Of a stretch of 18,697 bases of DNA, positions 5,416 to 12,493 are shown piece by piece. Origin of the DNA: Selenomonadaceae bacterium UBA3796 (GTDB taxonomy: Bacteria > Bacillota > Negativicutes > Selenomonadales > Selenomonadaceae); contig DFES01000081.1 of NCBI GenBank assembly GCA_002369175.1, forward strand, positions 1 to 18,697. The letters are read 5' to 3'. Each line of letters starts with the position of its first letter. Position 1 is the stretch's first letter. The position numbers and the translations under genes were made by a program. The notes under the pieces were generated by a model. The model was not told the origin of the DNA, did not search any database, and saw nothing but the letters and a program-made list of their open reading frames with translations.

Positions 5416-8307
5416 CTATTTGATTTTCAGAGATGCTACCTGATACGTTGTTTTTTTTCCTGCTGAATTGATAATCTGGAACGATGACTGACTTCCAACG
5501 TCCTGCAATGTAATGCTCCCAGTACCAATGGACAAGACGACATCCTGTACCATTCCCTTTCCGGAAAGAAAATATGCTTCATTGGCATACATGGATTTTA
5601 TGCTTCCGGATAAAACCTTAATCGCCTGTGCCTCCTTGTAGGAAGTAATGATGTCCTTTCCATCACCATTTGCGTAGAGAAAAGTATCTTTTCCTGCACC
5701 TCCGTCAAGAATATCGTTCCCTCGACCTCCACGCAGGACATCATTTCCTGTGCCACCAAAAAGACTGTCATTTCCATTGCCACCAAAAAGGCTGTCGTTT
5801 CCACTGCCACCTTCCAAGAAGTCTTTCCCTGCTCCACCAACCAATGTGTCATTCCCGTTCTGTCCATAAAGCTTGCTACTTCCGTTCCCTGACTTGAGGA
5901 CGTTAGCCCCACTATTTCCTTTAACAGTAATGGATTCCATGTTTTTCGTTGCGTCCACAGTCTTGATGGTTGAAGCATAGATGCTGGCATCAAAGGTATC
6001 AGAAAATCCTGCAGAAATATTTACCTGCGTTTTCTTACTGTTCGTATAACTGGTATACTGTGGCAAAGATGCAATTCCAATCTTAACTGTCGATTTCTTT
6101 CCCTTTGAATCCATCAATGTGATCTTCTTTCCCGCTGCATTTTTCAATTTCATACTTCCATTGCCAATCGACAAAACGACATCTGCGCCACTGAGTTTCT
6201 TGCTCTTGAGTGTTCCCGCTGTAATATGGATCACATCACTTCCGGATTCGTAGTTTTGGATGATATCATGTCCATCTCCATTTGCATAGAAGAAGATATC
6301 CTTTCCCACACCGCCGATGAGCGTATCATTCCCTTTTCCACCAACCAATGAACTGTTTCCATCGCCTGCCTTCAAAAGATCTTTCTTGTTTCCTCCCACT
6401 AGCATGCTTTCGGTTTTTTCACCGGTCAGTTTATTATTGGCCTCGTTTTTCCCGACCCAAAGTCCCATGGAGGTTTGCGCAGAATCAATGAGATTCATCT
6501 TTTTTCCCGCCATTCCGGATACGCGAATCTGTCCGGAACCAATACTCAAAATCACATCATTCCCAGATGTCGTAAATTTACTGATATTTCCTTCGTAAAG
6601 ACGGACGATATCTTTTCCGCTTTGGAAACCGGAAATCTTATCCTTCCCGTCACCTGTTCCATACCAGAAAACATCTTTTCCTGCGCCTCCATACAAGACA
6701 TCATTTCCCTTCATTCCATAGAGAGCACTACCTTTTCTTCCTGCCAGAATCGTATTATTGGAGCTGTTGCCGAAGAGAGTGACATGTTTCGTATCCCTTG
6801 AAGCATCGATTCGTTTGATTGTTCCAGCAAAATCATCAGCATGCAACACACCTGTAAAGGGTGCTGTCACTGCGAGTTTTGTTGCCGTCTCATCCATGCT
6901 CACGCCGTTGGGAAGCGAAATGGATGGCTCAAGATAATTATACACGTTGCTGGATTCATCAGCATTGATAACAGTGAAATCCTTTCCTCGCATATCCTTC
7001 AAAGTGATATTTCCGCCCGTAACTTGAAGTATGACATCATCTCCATTGACTGTAGCACCGAGAAGGTCACCGGATCGCAAGTGAATTTTATCCTTTTTGC
7101 TGTCAAAATTATAGATAGTATCGCTTCCGTCTCCTCTCTCGTAATAGAAAACATCATAGCTTTTTCCACCATAAATAGTATCATTTCCCTTTCCGGCATG
7201 GATTTGGTTTTTATTATAAAACGATCCTTCTAACCAAATCTTATTGGAACGACTATCCCCGTATATTTCAGCATCAGCAGTAATTATACTCGCATCTAGA
7301 TTTTCCGGTTCAAAGGAAGAATTCAAAGCATAATAATTCGTGCTCTTCGTTACGACTGCACGATTTCCTTTGGAATCATTGTCATAGATATTTTGATAAT
7401 TATTCTCATTTGTTTTAATGGTTATCGGTTTTCCATTTGCATCCTTTATCTTGAGACTTCCACCGCCTGTCATTTTCAATATCACATCAGATTCGTCCAA
7501 TAAAACATTTTTGACGGAATCAGATTTCAAGAATATAGTATCTCTTCCACTTGTATAATTATAAATTACATCATCTCCATCTCCTCTTTCATAATAGATA
7601 ACATCATAGCTTTTTCCACCATAAATAGTATCATTTCCCTTTCCAGCATGGATTTGAATTTTATCATAAAACGAACCTTCTAACCAAATCTTATTAGAAC
7701 GACTATCCCCGTATATTTCAGCATCAGTAGAAATCACAGTCGCATCTAGATTTTCTGGCTCAAAGGAAGAATTCAAAGCATAATAATTTGTACTTTTCGT
7801 TACGACTGCACGGTTCTCTTTAGTATCATTATCATAGATGTTGTAAAAAGTTTCCGTATCTGTATGAATGGTAATTTTTTTTCCTTTTGCTTGCTTCAGA
7901 GTGATGCTTCCGCCACTCGTTGTTTGCAGTATTACATCGGATCCTTTCAATCTGGCAGTTTTGATGGAATCAGATTTTAAAACCAGTCTATCCTTATCAC
8001 TGGTGTAATTATAAATAACATCGTTTCCATCACCTTGATAATAATAGAAAGTATCTTTAGTTTCACCACCGTAAAGAGTATCATTGCCTTTTCCTGCATA
8101 AATTTCCCTACCGGAGGAAGATTTTCCGTCCACCCAAATCTTATTGCTTCTATTATCTCCGTATATTGTTGTATCATGATAAACATTTACACCTGTTGCA
8201 TCAATATTAGCAGGAGCATTGGGGTTTTCTTCTGCAAAGCTCTCCAATTCAAAAATATCAACCGAGTCTTTCAGTATAATTTTATCTCCGGAAACAGATG
8301 TAGACAT
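5416..8307 (-). CDS. Large RTX calcium-binding repeat protein
   Basis: A 963-aa protein. The ATG at 8307 follows AAGGAGG with a 7-nt spacer. There is no N-terminal signal peptide, as expected for type I secretion substrates. It is built from repeated modules. Each has a GxGNDxLxGG RTX nonapeptide set, then FxYxxGDGxDxIxNYxSxxDxIxL, then a DVILxxGxGxITLxxxxGKKIT strand set like the haemolysin-type calcium-binding related domain. The first three modules (about residues 35-480) are 150 codons each. The best RTX block is near residues 815-880, with seven consecutive GGxGNDxL-type units. Asp side chains of these repeats bind calcium outside the cell in known family members. No type I ABC exporter, fusion protein or TolC is in the window, and no toxin domain is visible, so a surface-layer, adhesin or matrix role seems likelier. 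It follows the 65-aa gene by 41 nt. Confidence 0.9.
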   Translation of the reverse strand: MSTSVSGDKIILKDSVDIFELESFAEENPNAPANIDATGVNVYHDTTIYGDNRSNKIWVDGKSSSGREIYAGKGNDTLYGGETKDTFYYYQGDGNDVIYNYTSDKDRLVLKSDSIKTARLKGSDVILQTTSGGSITLKQAKGKKITIHTDTETFYNIYDNDTKENRAVVTKSTNYYALNSSFEPENLDATVISTDAEIYGDSRSNKIWLEGSFYDKIQIHAGKGNDTIYGGKSYDVIYYERGDGDDVIYNYTSGRDTIFLKSDSVKNVLLDESDVILKMTGGGSLKIKDANGKPITIKTNENNYQNIYDNDSKGNRAVVTKSTNYYALNSSFEPENLDASIITADAEIYGDSRSNKIWLEGSFYNKNQIHAGKGNDTIYGGKSYDVFYYERGDGSDTIYNFDSKKDKIHLRSGDLLGATVNGDDVILQVTGGNITLKDMRGKDFTVINADESSNVYNYLEPSISLPNGVSMDETATKLAVTAPFTGVLHADDFAGTIKRIDASRDTKHVTLFGNSSNNTILAGRKGSALYGMKGNDVLYGGAGKDVFWYGTGDGKDKISGFQSGKDIVRLYEGNISKFTTSGNDVILSIGSGQIRVSGMAGKKMNLIDSAQTSMGLWVGKNEANNKLTGEKTESMLVGGNKKDLLKAGDGNSSLVGGKGNDTLIGGVGKDIFFYANGDGHDIIQNYESGSDVIHITAGTLKSKKLSGADVVLSIGNGSMKLKNAAGKKITLMDSKGKKSTVKIGIASLPQYTSYTNSKKTQVNISAGFSDTFDASIYASTIKTVDATKNMESITVKGNSGANVLKSGNGSSKLYGQNGNDTLVGGAGKDFLEGGSGNDSLFGGNGNDSLFGGTGNDVLRGGRGNDILDGGAGKDTFLYANGDGKDIITSYKEAQAIKVLSGSIKSMYANEAYFLSGKGMVQDVVLSIGTGSITLQDVGSQSSFQIINSAGKKTTYQVASLKIK
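5660..5860 (-). repeat. Tandem 27-nt RTX repeats
   Basis: The C-terminal RTX block is encoded by near-identical consecutive 27-nt units (one nonapeptide each), most alike around 5740-5830. This is the main calcium-binding beta-roll of the RTX protein. Confidence 0.75.
6855..8204 (-). repeat. Three tandem 450-nt modules within the RTX gene
   Basis: Matching anchors recur at exact 450-nt spacing: the YGD.RSNKIW segment (8141, 7691, 7241) and the segment coding the GDG-type strand (8051, 7601, 7151). The second and third units are nearly identical in DNA over roughly 7150-7400 and 7600-7850, while the first is more diverged. This indicates recent duplication or ongoing gene conversion. Unit boundaries are approximate. 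Confidence 0.8.
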
Positions 8308-8348
8308 AAGTTAACCTCCTTGCATAAAATCACACATGATCTTCTCAC

Positions 8349-8546
8349 TTACTCTTCAAAGATGAAACAAAGATAATTCTTCTGCCTGCTTGAGGAATCG
8401 AGCGCATGAATTGTCGATTGCAAACTCACGTCTTTCAGAGTCGCACTTTCGTCGCTGATGCCAAGTACCACGTTCCCCACATAGCCCTTTCCTGCAACGA
8501 CGTGTTTGTTCGTCACATGGATGCTATCAACTTTTCCGAAGATCAC
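8349..8546 (-). CDS. Small protein of unknown function (65 aa)
   Basis: The frame is open from 8621, but that would overlap the end of the CsgG-family gene. The best start is GTG at 8546, with GGAAGGA about 7 nt upstream in the 25-nt gap after the preceding stop. The product has no signal peptide. It is beta-rich (SIHVTNKHVVAGKGYVGNVV) with an even spread of charged residues, and ends SRQKNYLCFIFEE. I recognise no family. It lies between the third CsgG-family gene and the RTX gene with short spacers (25 and 41 nt), so it is co-transcribed with both. A secretion chaperone or accessory role for the RTX protein is a guess from position only. The start choice is moderately sure. Confidence 0.5.
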   Translation of the reverse strand: MIFGKVDSIHVTNKHVVAGKGYVGNVVLGISDESATLKDVSLQSTIHALDSSSRQKNYLCFIFEE

Positions 8547-8571
8547 TTTGATTTTCCTTCCCCCACATCCT

Positions 8572-9222
8572 TCATTTCTTTTTTGCAAACAGCCGCTCTT
8601 CCAATTTATCCACCGTAGCAAAGGCTGCTTTTTTCAAGGCATTGTGGACGCTTACCTGGGAAACCCGCTTTGTCCCTATGGTAATGGTACCCATTTCCTC
8701 AGTGCCCACCTTGACCAAAGAACTGGTGGATTTCCCTTCCCCCTTGGCCGCCATGATGATATCACCGCCCTCCACATCCATCATGCGGGCGATGATATGG
8801 CACTTGACGTTATGAAGCGCCACACCGCTGGACAGGATGCTGGTTCCGGTGCCGCTGGCGGTCATGTCCACCACGTTGCCATAGATGATGTAGCGCACTC
8901 CCAAAATCTCACCGATACGCTTCGCCGTATCGGGGTCGATGATCCCCGTAACATTCAGCTTCTCCTGCTCCAGCCGCTCATTCATCATTTCTTTGTCCAC
9001 CACATGGAAATGACCATTCTCCACCAGGCGTTCGATAATGTAGTCGCAGGACCCCTTCTCAGCAGCGGTAAGATTGATATCGGAGGTCACCGCCCCCTGA
9101 TGTGTGCCAAAATCCATCACCGCCACCACGATGCGCTCATCTAATGGAGCCGCCCGAAGAGAAAAAGAAATGCCGAAAAGAAAAAGGAGCAGAGCCATGA
9201 CTCTCTTTTTCATATCATTCAC
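8572..9222 (-). CDS. CsgG-family exported protein (third paralog)
   Basis: A 216-aa protein. The start is either GTG 9222 or ATG 9213 three codons later; neither has a strong ribosome-binding site, and both keep the signal peptide (KKRVMALLLFLFGISFSLRA). The core fits the CsgG/TolB-N-like alpha-beta fold: VVAVMDFG, then CDYIIERLVENGHFHVVDKE, a GIIDPDTAKRIGEILGVRYIIYGNV block, a CHIIARMMDVEGGDIIMAAKGEG strand pair, and IGTKRVSQVSVHNALKKA leading into a C-terminal helix. Curli CsgG is an outer-membrane lipoprotein channel. This protein has no Cys after the signal, so it is probably cleaved by signal peptidase I and periplasmic or differently anchored. The start overlaps or follows the upstream CsgG-family stop by 1 nt. 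Confidence 0.8.
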   Translation of the reverse strand: MNDMKKRVMALLLFLFGISFSLRAAPLDERIVVAVMDFGTHQGAVTSDINLTAAEKGSCDYIIERLVENGHFHVVDKEMMNERLEQEKLNVTGIIDPDTAKRIGEILGVRYIIYGNVVDMTASGTGTSILSSGVALHNVKCHIIARMMDVEGGDIIMAAKGEGKSTSSLVKVGTEEMGTITIGTKRVSQVSVHNALKKAAFATVDKLEERLFAKKK

Positions 9223-9223
9223 A

Positions 9224-10075
9224 TCACTTCAGGAAAAGTTTTTTCGCGTCCATATCCGAGAGCATAGCATTCACAATGGCCTGCGCCGCTTTGTCCATGG
9301 CTTTCGAATAGAGATTCGCGCTCAGTTTTGTCGTCCCGAAGCTGACAAAACCGACACTCACCTGACGCTGCCGTTCGATTCCATTGACGCGCTTGCTCCA
9401 GATGACTTCTCCGGTATCAGCCTTGATGATGCGGATGTCACACTGAACCCCGATGCCCGTGGTTGCGATGTCAATTCCTCCCAACAGACTCCCCAAGGGG
9501 CCGAGACCGCCCAAGAAATTCGGCGCTACAGAAGAGCCCATCATGGAAGTGGACATATTGATCGCTCCGGACATCTGATCGAAATCACTGTTCCACCAGT
9601 TGCCCGTTCCAAGATTGATCACCGTGCCCTGTATCAAATACTCCGCTTTGTGATCGCGTCCGATGGCTGCCGTGATGGCAGGCGTCACAATCTGCCCCAC
9701 GCAGGCCGACGCTATGCTCTGCGCCTTTTCCTCGCTGAAGCCCGGCCCTTCAAATACCTCGTTGAAATCCCCCGTTTCGAGAGCAGCATCCAGCGCCATG
9801 AATTCCTGCACCCTCTCATCGTAGAGCTGGGCTTCCATGTCTTCATCAATGGGGCGGGTCTCCTTGAGATTGAACCGCCCGCTGGCCACCATCTTCTCCA
9901 TGACGAGATCGGAGAGGACATCGGCGGACTCGATGAGGTCATACCGTGTATCATCGGTAAATTTCATCAGCACGCAGGTGGGATTCGAGGCCTCCATGGC
10001 GAATACCGATGCCGTAGAGCCAAAAGAGAGACAGAGCGCAACCAGGGCTGCCGTCAGCCCTTTGCCTTTTTTCAA
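9224..10075 (-). CDS. CsgG-like exported protein (second paralog, divergent)
   Basis: A 283-aa protein. The start is TTG at 10075 behind AAAGGGGGAAA; no in-frame ATG is suitable, and TTG gives a signal peptide (KKGKGLTAALVALCLS...VFA). The mature part begins with TCVLMKFTDDTRYD, followed by a helix ending VMEKMVASGRFNLKETRPID, in the position of the equivalent element in the other two CsgG-type proteins. Then comes an acidic insertion (about 85-115), AEYLIQGTVINL, a Gly/Leu-rich hydrophobic insertion (NFLGGLGPLGSLLGG, near 180), QCDIRIIKADTGEVIWSKRV and a FGTTKLSANLYSKAMDKA C-terminal helix. The CsgG assignment is by pattern and weaker than for the two paralogs. It has no lipobox Cys. It starts 3 nt after the upstream stop, with its ribosome-binding site inside the upstream gene. 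Confidence 0.7.
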   Translation of the reverse strand: MKKGKGLTAALVALCLSFGSTASVFAMEASNPTCVLMKFTDDTRYDLIESADVLSDLVMEKMVASGRFNLKETRPIDEDMEAQLYDERVQEFMALDAALETGDFNEVFEGPGFSEEKAQSIASACVGQIVTPAITAAIGRDHKAEYLIQGTVINLGTGNWWNSDFDQMSGAINMSTSMMGSSVAPNFLGGLGPLGSLLGGIDIATTGIGVQCDIRIIKADTGEVIWSKRVNGIERQRQVSVGFVSFGTTKLSANLYSKAMDKAAQAIVNAMLSDMDAKKLFLK

Positions 10076-10078
10076 TGC

Positions 10079-10873
10079 TCATTTCCCCCTTTCCCGCTTG
10101 GTGACATCCTCCAGTCCCTCCGGTAGGGAAAGCAGCTTCCTGTCCGGGAGAGATGAGAATTCATTGACCTTGATGATGCACTTGTGCCCTTTCAGAGTTC
10201 CGTTTTTCTCTTTGTGATATGAAGCAGATGCAATCTTCACTAAATCTGCACCATTAAAATAATAGCGGATGATGTGGGTGATTCCCCCGTCCAACGCCTT
10301 ATGATCTTCATAGGATAGGCCATTGGGGAGGCTTCCCTCCTTGACAAGGGAATAGTGGGGCATATTTGCGCTCTTTGCGCTGTCCGGCAACATGGCATTC
10401 AACATGCCGCTGAGCTCCGGATCGCCGTAGCTTTCACCGGAAAGGACTTCTGCCAGAGCATTTCTGGAATTGGCTTCTACCTTTCCCTTCTTGCTGCCGA
10501 AATATTCGTATCCGTCCCCTTTTTTGTATTTGGTGAAGACGAAGGTCTCCCCGCCTTTCTTGAGACGGCACATATCGAACACGCCATCTCCGACTTCCTC
10601 GTATTTGTCCTTGCCGCTGCTGACCACAATCCCCCGTCTCTGGCGGTTCGTCAGATAGTCGTTCCGTTCCACCGCCATACCGCTGGAACCAAAGAGCTCC
10701 ATCCTGTCCCGATTCGTGACACGGGGGGCGGGAGTGATGTTATCATAGCGAATGGTATATTCCCCCTGCAGTATGATCTCCCGATAGCTGTCAAGATGAC
10801 CTGCCTCGGACAGGTTCGGCAGGACAGCGATTCCCAAAGACAGCAGAAGGGAGAGCATGGTTTTTCTTCTCAT
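10079..10873 (-). CDS. Exported protein of unknown function (pair member 2)
   Basis: A 264-aa protein. ATG 10873 overlaps the upstream stop as ATGA, with GGAGGGG ahead. The signal peptide is MRRKTMLSLLLSLGIAVLPN followed by LSEA. The mature start (SYREIILQGEYTIRYDN) resembles that of the preceding protein (TYRQMFRSGTFCVEYKD), and both end with a strand-rich half: IIRYYFNGADLVKIAS, then KCIIKVNEFSSLP and LLSLPEGLEDV. That ending recalls exported domains of the LolA/DUF4412 type, but this is only a loose pattern. I propose that the two genes are diverged paralogs acting with the CsgG-family proteins they sit between. No catalytic motif is visible. Confidence 0.7.
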   Translation of the reverse strand: MRRKTMLSLLLSLGIAVLPNLSEAGHLDSYREIILQGEYTIRYDNITPAPRVTNRDRMELFGSSGMAVERNDYLTNRQRRGIVVSSGKDKYEEVGDGVFDMCRLKKGGETFVFTKYKKGDGYEYFGSKKGKVEANSRNALAEVLSGESYGDPELSGMLNAMLPDSAKSANMPHYSLVKEGSLPNGLSYEDHKALDGGITHIIRYYFNGADLVKIASASYHKEKNGTLKGHKCIIKVNEFSSLPDRKLLSLPEGLEDVTKRERGK

Positions 10874-11694
10874 TTCAGCCCCTCCATCTGACCGACTTGG
10901 ACAGGTTGATCCAGTAGGTCGTTCATATCTCCGTTGCCTGCCGCATAGATTTTCGTCTTCTTGCTGATGGCAAAAGAGCCCTTTGGCACTTCCGGCAGAA
11001 TCCGCTTGATTCTCAGACGATTGTTCGGGTATTCCGTCCCCCCCAGCAGAACAAGGGACTGAATTTCCACCAGTTGCCCCTTCTCATCATAAAGGGCATC
11101 GTACAGGAGTTTCGCATCACCGTCACCACCTCCGTCTGCCCGCTTGATTGCGCATGCATAGCGGTCACAGTCATACTCCTTGCCGTCCACGAGCTTTCTG
11201 CTGCTTGCGACAAATTCTGGGGGTGCAATAGCGGGTGTCTTTTCCCTGTAGGGATCCTTCCAGAAAAAAATCGCAAGCTCCACGGGAAGCGCCAGCTTCT
11301 GATCGATGCCGTTCCAGCCTTGCCGGGGATCCAGATTCTCATCCGCAAGATGTTCCTTCGAGAGCACAATCGCCCTGTTGTCCTCGGTGAACTGGTAGTA
11401 GTTGCCATCCTTGTACATGATCTCCGGATGCTTCGGACCGCTTCCGCCAAAAAGAGCTCCCAAGGGATTCAAGAAAGTCACCCAGCCGGGTATGTTATAG
11501 CTGGTACGTTCCATCCTCTGCCCGTTTTCCTCCGCAAGAATACGCGAGGTGTACTCGTCCTTATACTCCACACAGAATGTACCGGAGCGGAACATCTGGC
11601 GGTAAGTTTCTGCCGCCGGCTGCTCCGCTCCGGCAGGAGAACCCCCAATGGCTATGGATAGACCAAGCGCTACAGAAACCCATTGCTTTTTCAT
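10870..11694 (-). CDS. Exported protein of unknown function (pair member 1)
   Basis: A 274-aa protein. ATG 11694 lies 2 nt after the upstream stop, with AAAGGT about 8 nt ahead. The signal peptide is MKKQWVSVALGLSIAIGG followed by SPAGA. The mature protein starts TYRQMFRSGTFCVEYKD, has a Gly/Pro-rich loop (NPLGALFGGSGP, about 76-87), a charged central part, and a beta-rich C-terminal half (DCDRYACAIKRAD, YDEKGQLVEIQSLVLL, RLRIKRILPEVPKGSF). Two Cys three residues apart (DCDRYAC) could form a disulphide. The general layout matches the next gene, so they are probably paralogs. Its 3' end overlaps the next gene by 4 nt, showing tight translational coupling. The function is unknown. Confidence 0.7.
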   Translation of the reverse strand: MKKQWVSVALGLSIAIGGSPAGAEQPAAETYRQMFRSGTFCVEYKDEYTSRILAEENGQRMERTSYNIPGWVTFLNPLGALFGGSGPKHPEIMYKDGNYYQFTEDNRAIVLSKEHLADENLDPRQGWNGIDQKLALPVELAIFFWKDPYREKTPAIAPPEFVASSRKLVDGKEYDCDRYACAIKRADGGGDGDAKLLYDALYDEKGQLVEIQSLVLLGGTEYPNNRLRIKRILPEVPKGSFAISKKTKIYAAGNGDMNDLLDQPVQVGQMEGLK

Positions 11695-11696
11695 AG

Positions 11697-12476
11697 TCAG
11701 ACCTTTCTTCTCTTATTCTTTCCGTCCATTTTGGCAAGAACGCCGAAATTCTTGTTAAAAATCAAATCATCAACTGCTTTGTAAAGTGCATTTCGCACCT
11801 GCACCTGACTAAACTCTGTGGTTCCAATGCGTATGGTATGCGTCGTTGTCGTCGTTTCCTCTCCCTCCATGATGTACTCTTCCTCTGTGGATTCATCATA
11901 GCCTGTAGTTTCGATGGTATTCGTCTTGTTTTGGTTCAGCTTGAATTCCACAGTGGCACTGGAAGATTCTCCAGTGCCACTGGCCGCCATGACAATGCGT
12001 CCTGTCTCGATATCTATGATCCGAAGGGTTACATTTGCAATCACGGTGTTCTTATTGCCACCCGCACTTCCTATGGCACTGTGCTCATAGCTGGCTCCGC
12101 TCACTTTGGTGCTGAGTCCCGTGACACTGCCGGCAATAAAGAAGCTTGCTCCGGCAAGTTTCCCCACCTGCACAGCTGTCATGGGATCCACCATGCCCGA
12201 CATGTTGAGATTGTGTTCCTGCATGATGTTCATGAGAACTTCCCGCTCTACCACGTTGAACCGTCCACTGTCAAGAAGCTTTTCAATGACGAACTCCGAT
12301 ACGAGAGAAGCATCTGCAAGGGATAGCTGTGAAGAAACCGCCGCCTTATTTGCATAGGGAAGCACCGCCACGTTCGGATAATCGTACAGGGATGCGGCTC
12401 TTGCAGATGACATCGGAGAAAGACAGAGCACAAAGAGAAAAAAAGACAGGAGAGAATAAAAGATGCGGTTTCTCAT
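11697..12476 (-). CDS. CsgG-family exported protein (first paralog)
   Basis: A 259-aa protein. The in-frame GTG at 12497 overlaps the upstream gene; the ATG at 12476 has AAGGAGG (12484-12490) correctly placed, so I choose it. The signal peptide is MRNRIFYSLLSFFLFVLCLS and on to ARA. The CsgG-type core is clear: NVAVLPYANK, SEFVIEKLLDSGRFNVVERE, MNIMQEHNLNMSGMVDP, AVQVGKLAGASFFIAGSVTG, NVTLRIIDIETGRIVMAASG, and IGTTEFSQVQVRNALYKAVDDL. Between the last two lies an extra Thr/Glu-rich stretch (about 185-215) absent from the third paralog. No Cys follows the signal, unlike lipoprotein CsgG. In curli systems nine CsgG subunits form the secretion pore; whether this protein still makes a pore cannot be told from sequence. 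Confidence 0.85.
   Translation of the reverse strand: MRNRIFYSLLSFFLFVLCLSPMSSARAASLYDYPNVAVLPYANKAAVSSQLSLADASLVSEFVIEKLLDSGRFNVVEREVLMNIMQEHNLNMSGMVDPMTAVQVGKLAGASFFIAGSVTGLSTKVSGASYEHSAIGSAGGNKNTVIANVTLRIIDIETGRIVMAASGTGESSSATVEFKLNQNKTNTIETTGYDESTEEEYIMEGEETTTTTHTIRIGTTEFSQVQVRNALYKAVDDLIFNKNFGVLAKMDGKNKRRKV
11951..11982 (-). other. Perfect 13-bp stem-loop inside a CsgG-family gene
   Basis: CAGTGGCACTGGA at 11951-11963 is the exact reverse complement of 11970-11982, with a 6-nt loop. It covers the codons for GTGESSSAT, between the two strand-rich halves of the protein. The mRNA would hold a very stable hairpin in a translated region. Confidence 0.6.
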
Positions 12477-12493
12477 GGGTGAAGCCTCCTTCG

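Noticed and set aside
5660..5860. Short tandem repeats considered as a CRISPR array
   Set aside because: The units are contiguous 27-nt in-frame RTX codon repeats with no unique spacers.
5416..8307. Calling the RTX protein a toxin
   Set aside because: No pore-forming, protease, lipase or acyltransferase-linked region is visible; the protein is repeats from end to end.
9104..10126. Plus-strand open frame of 340 codons
   Set aside because: Antisense to two CsgG-type genes; rich in His and Arg as is typical of shadow frames, with no recognisable domain.
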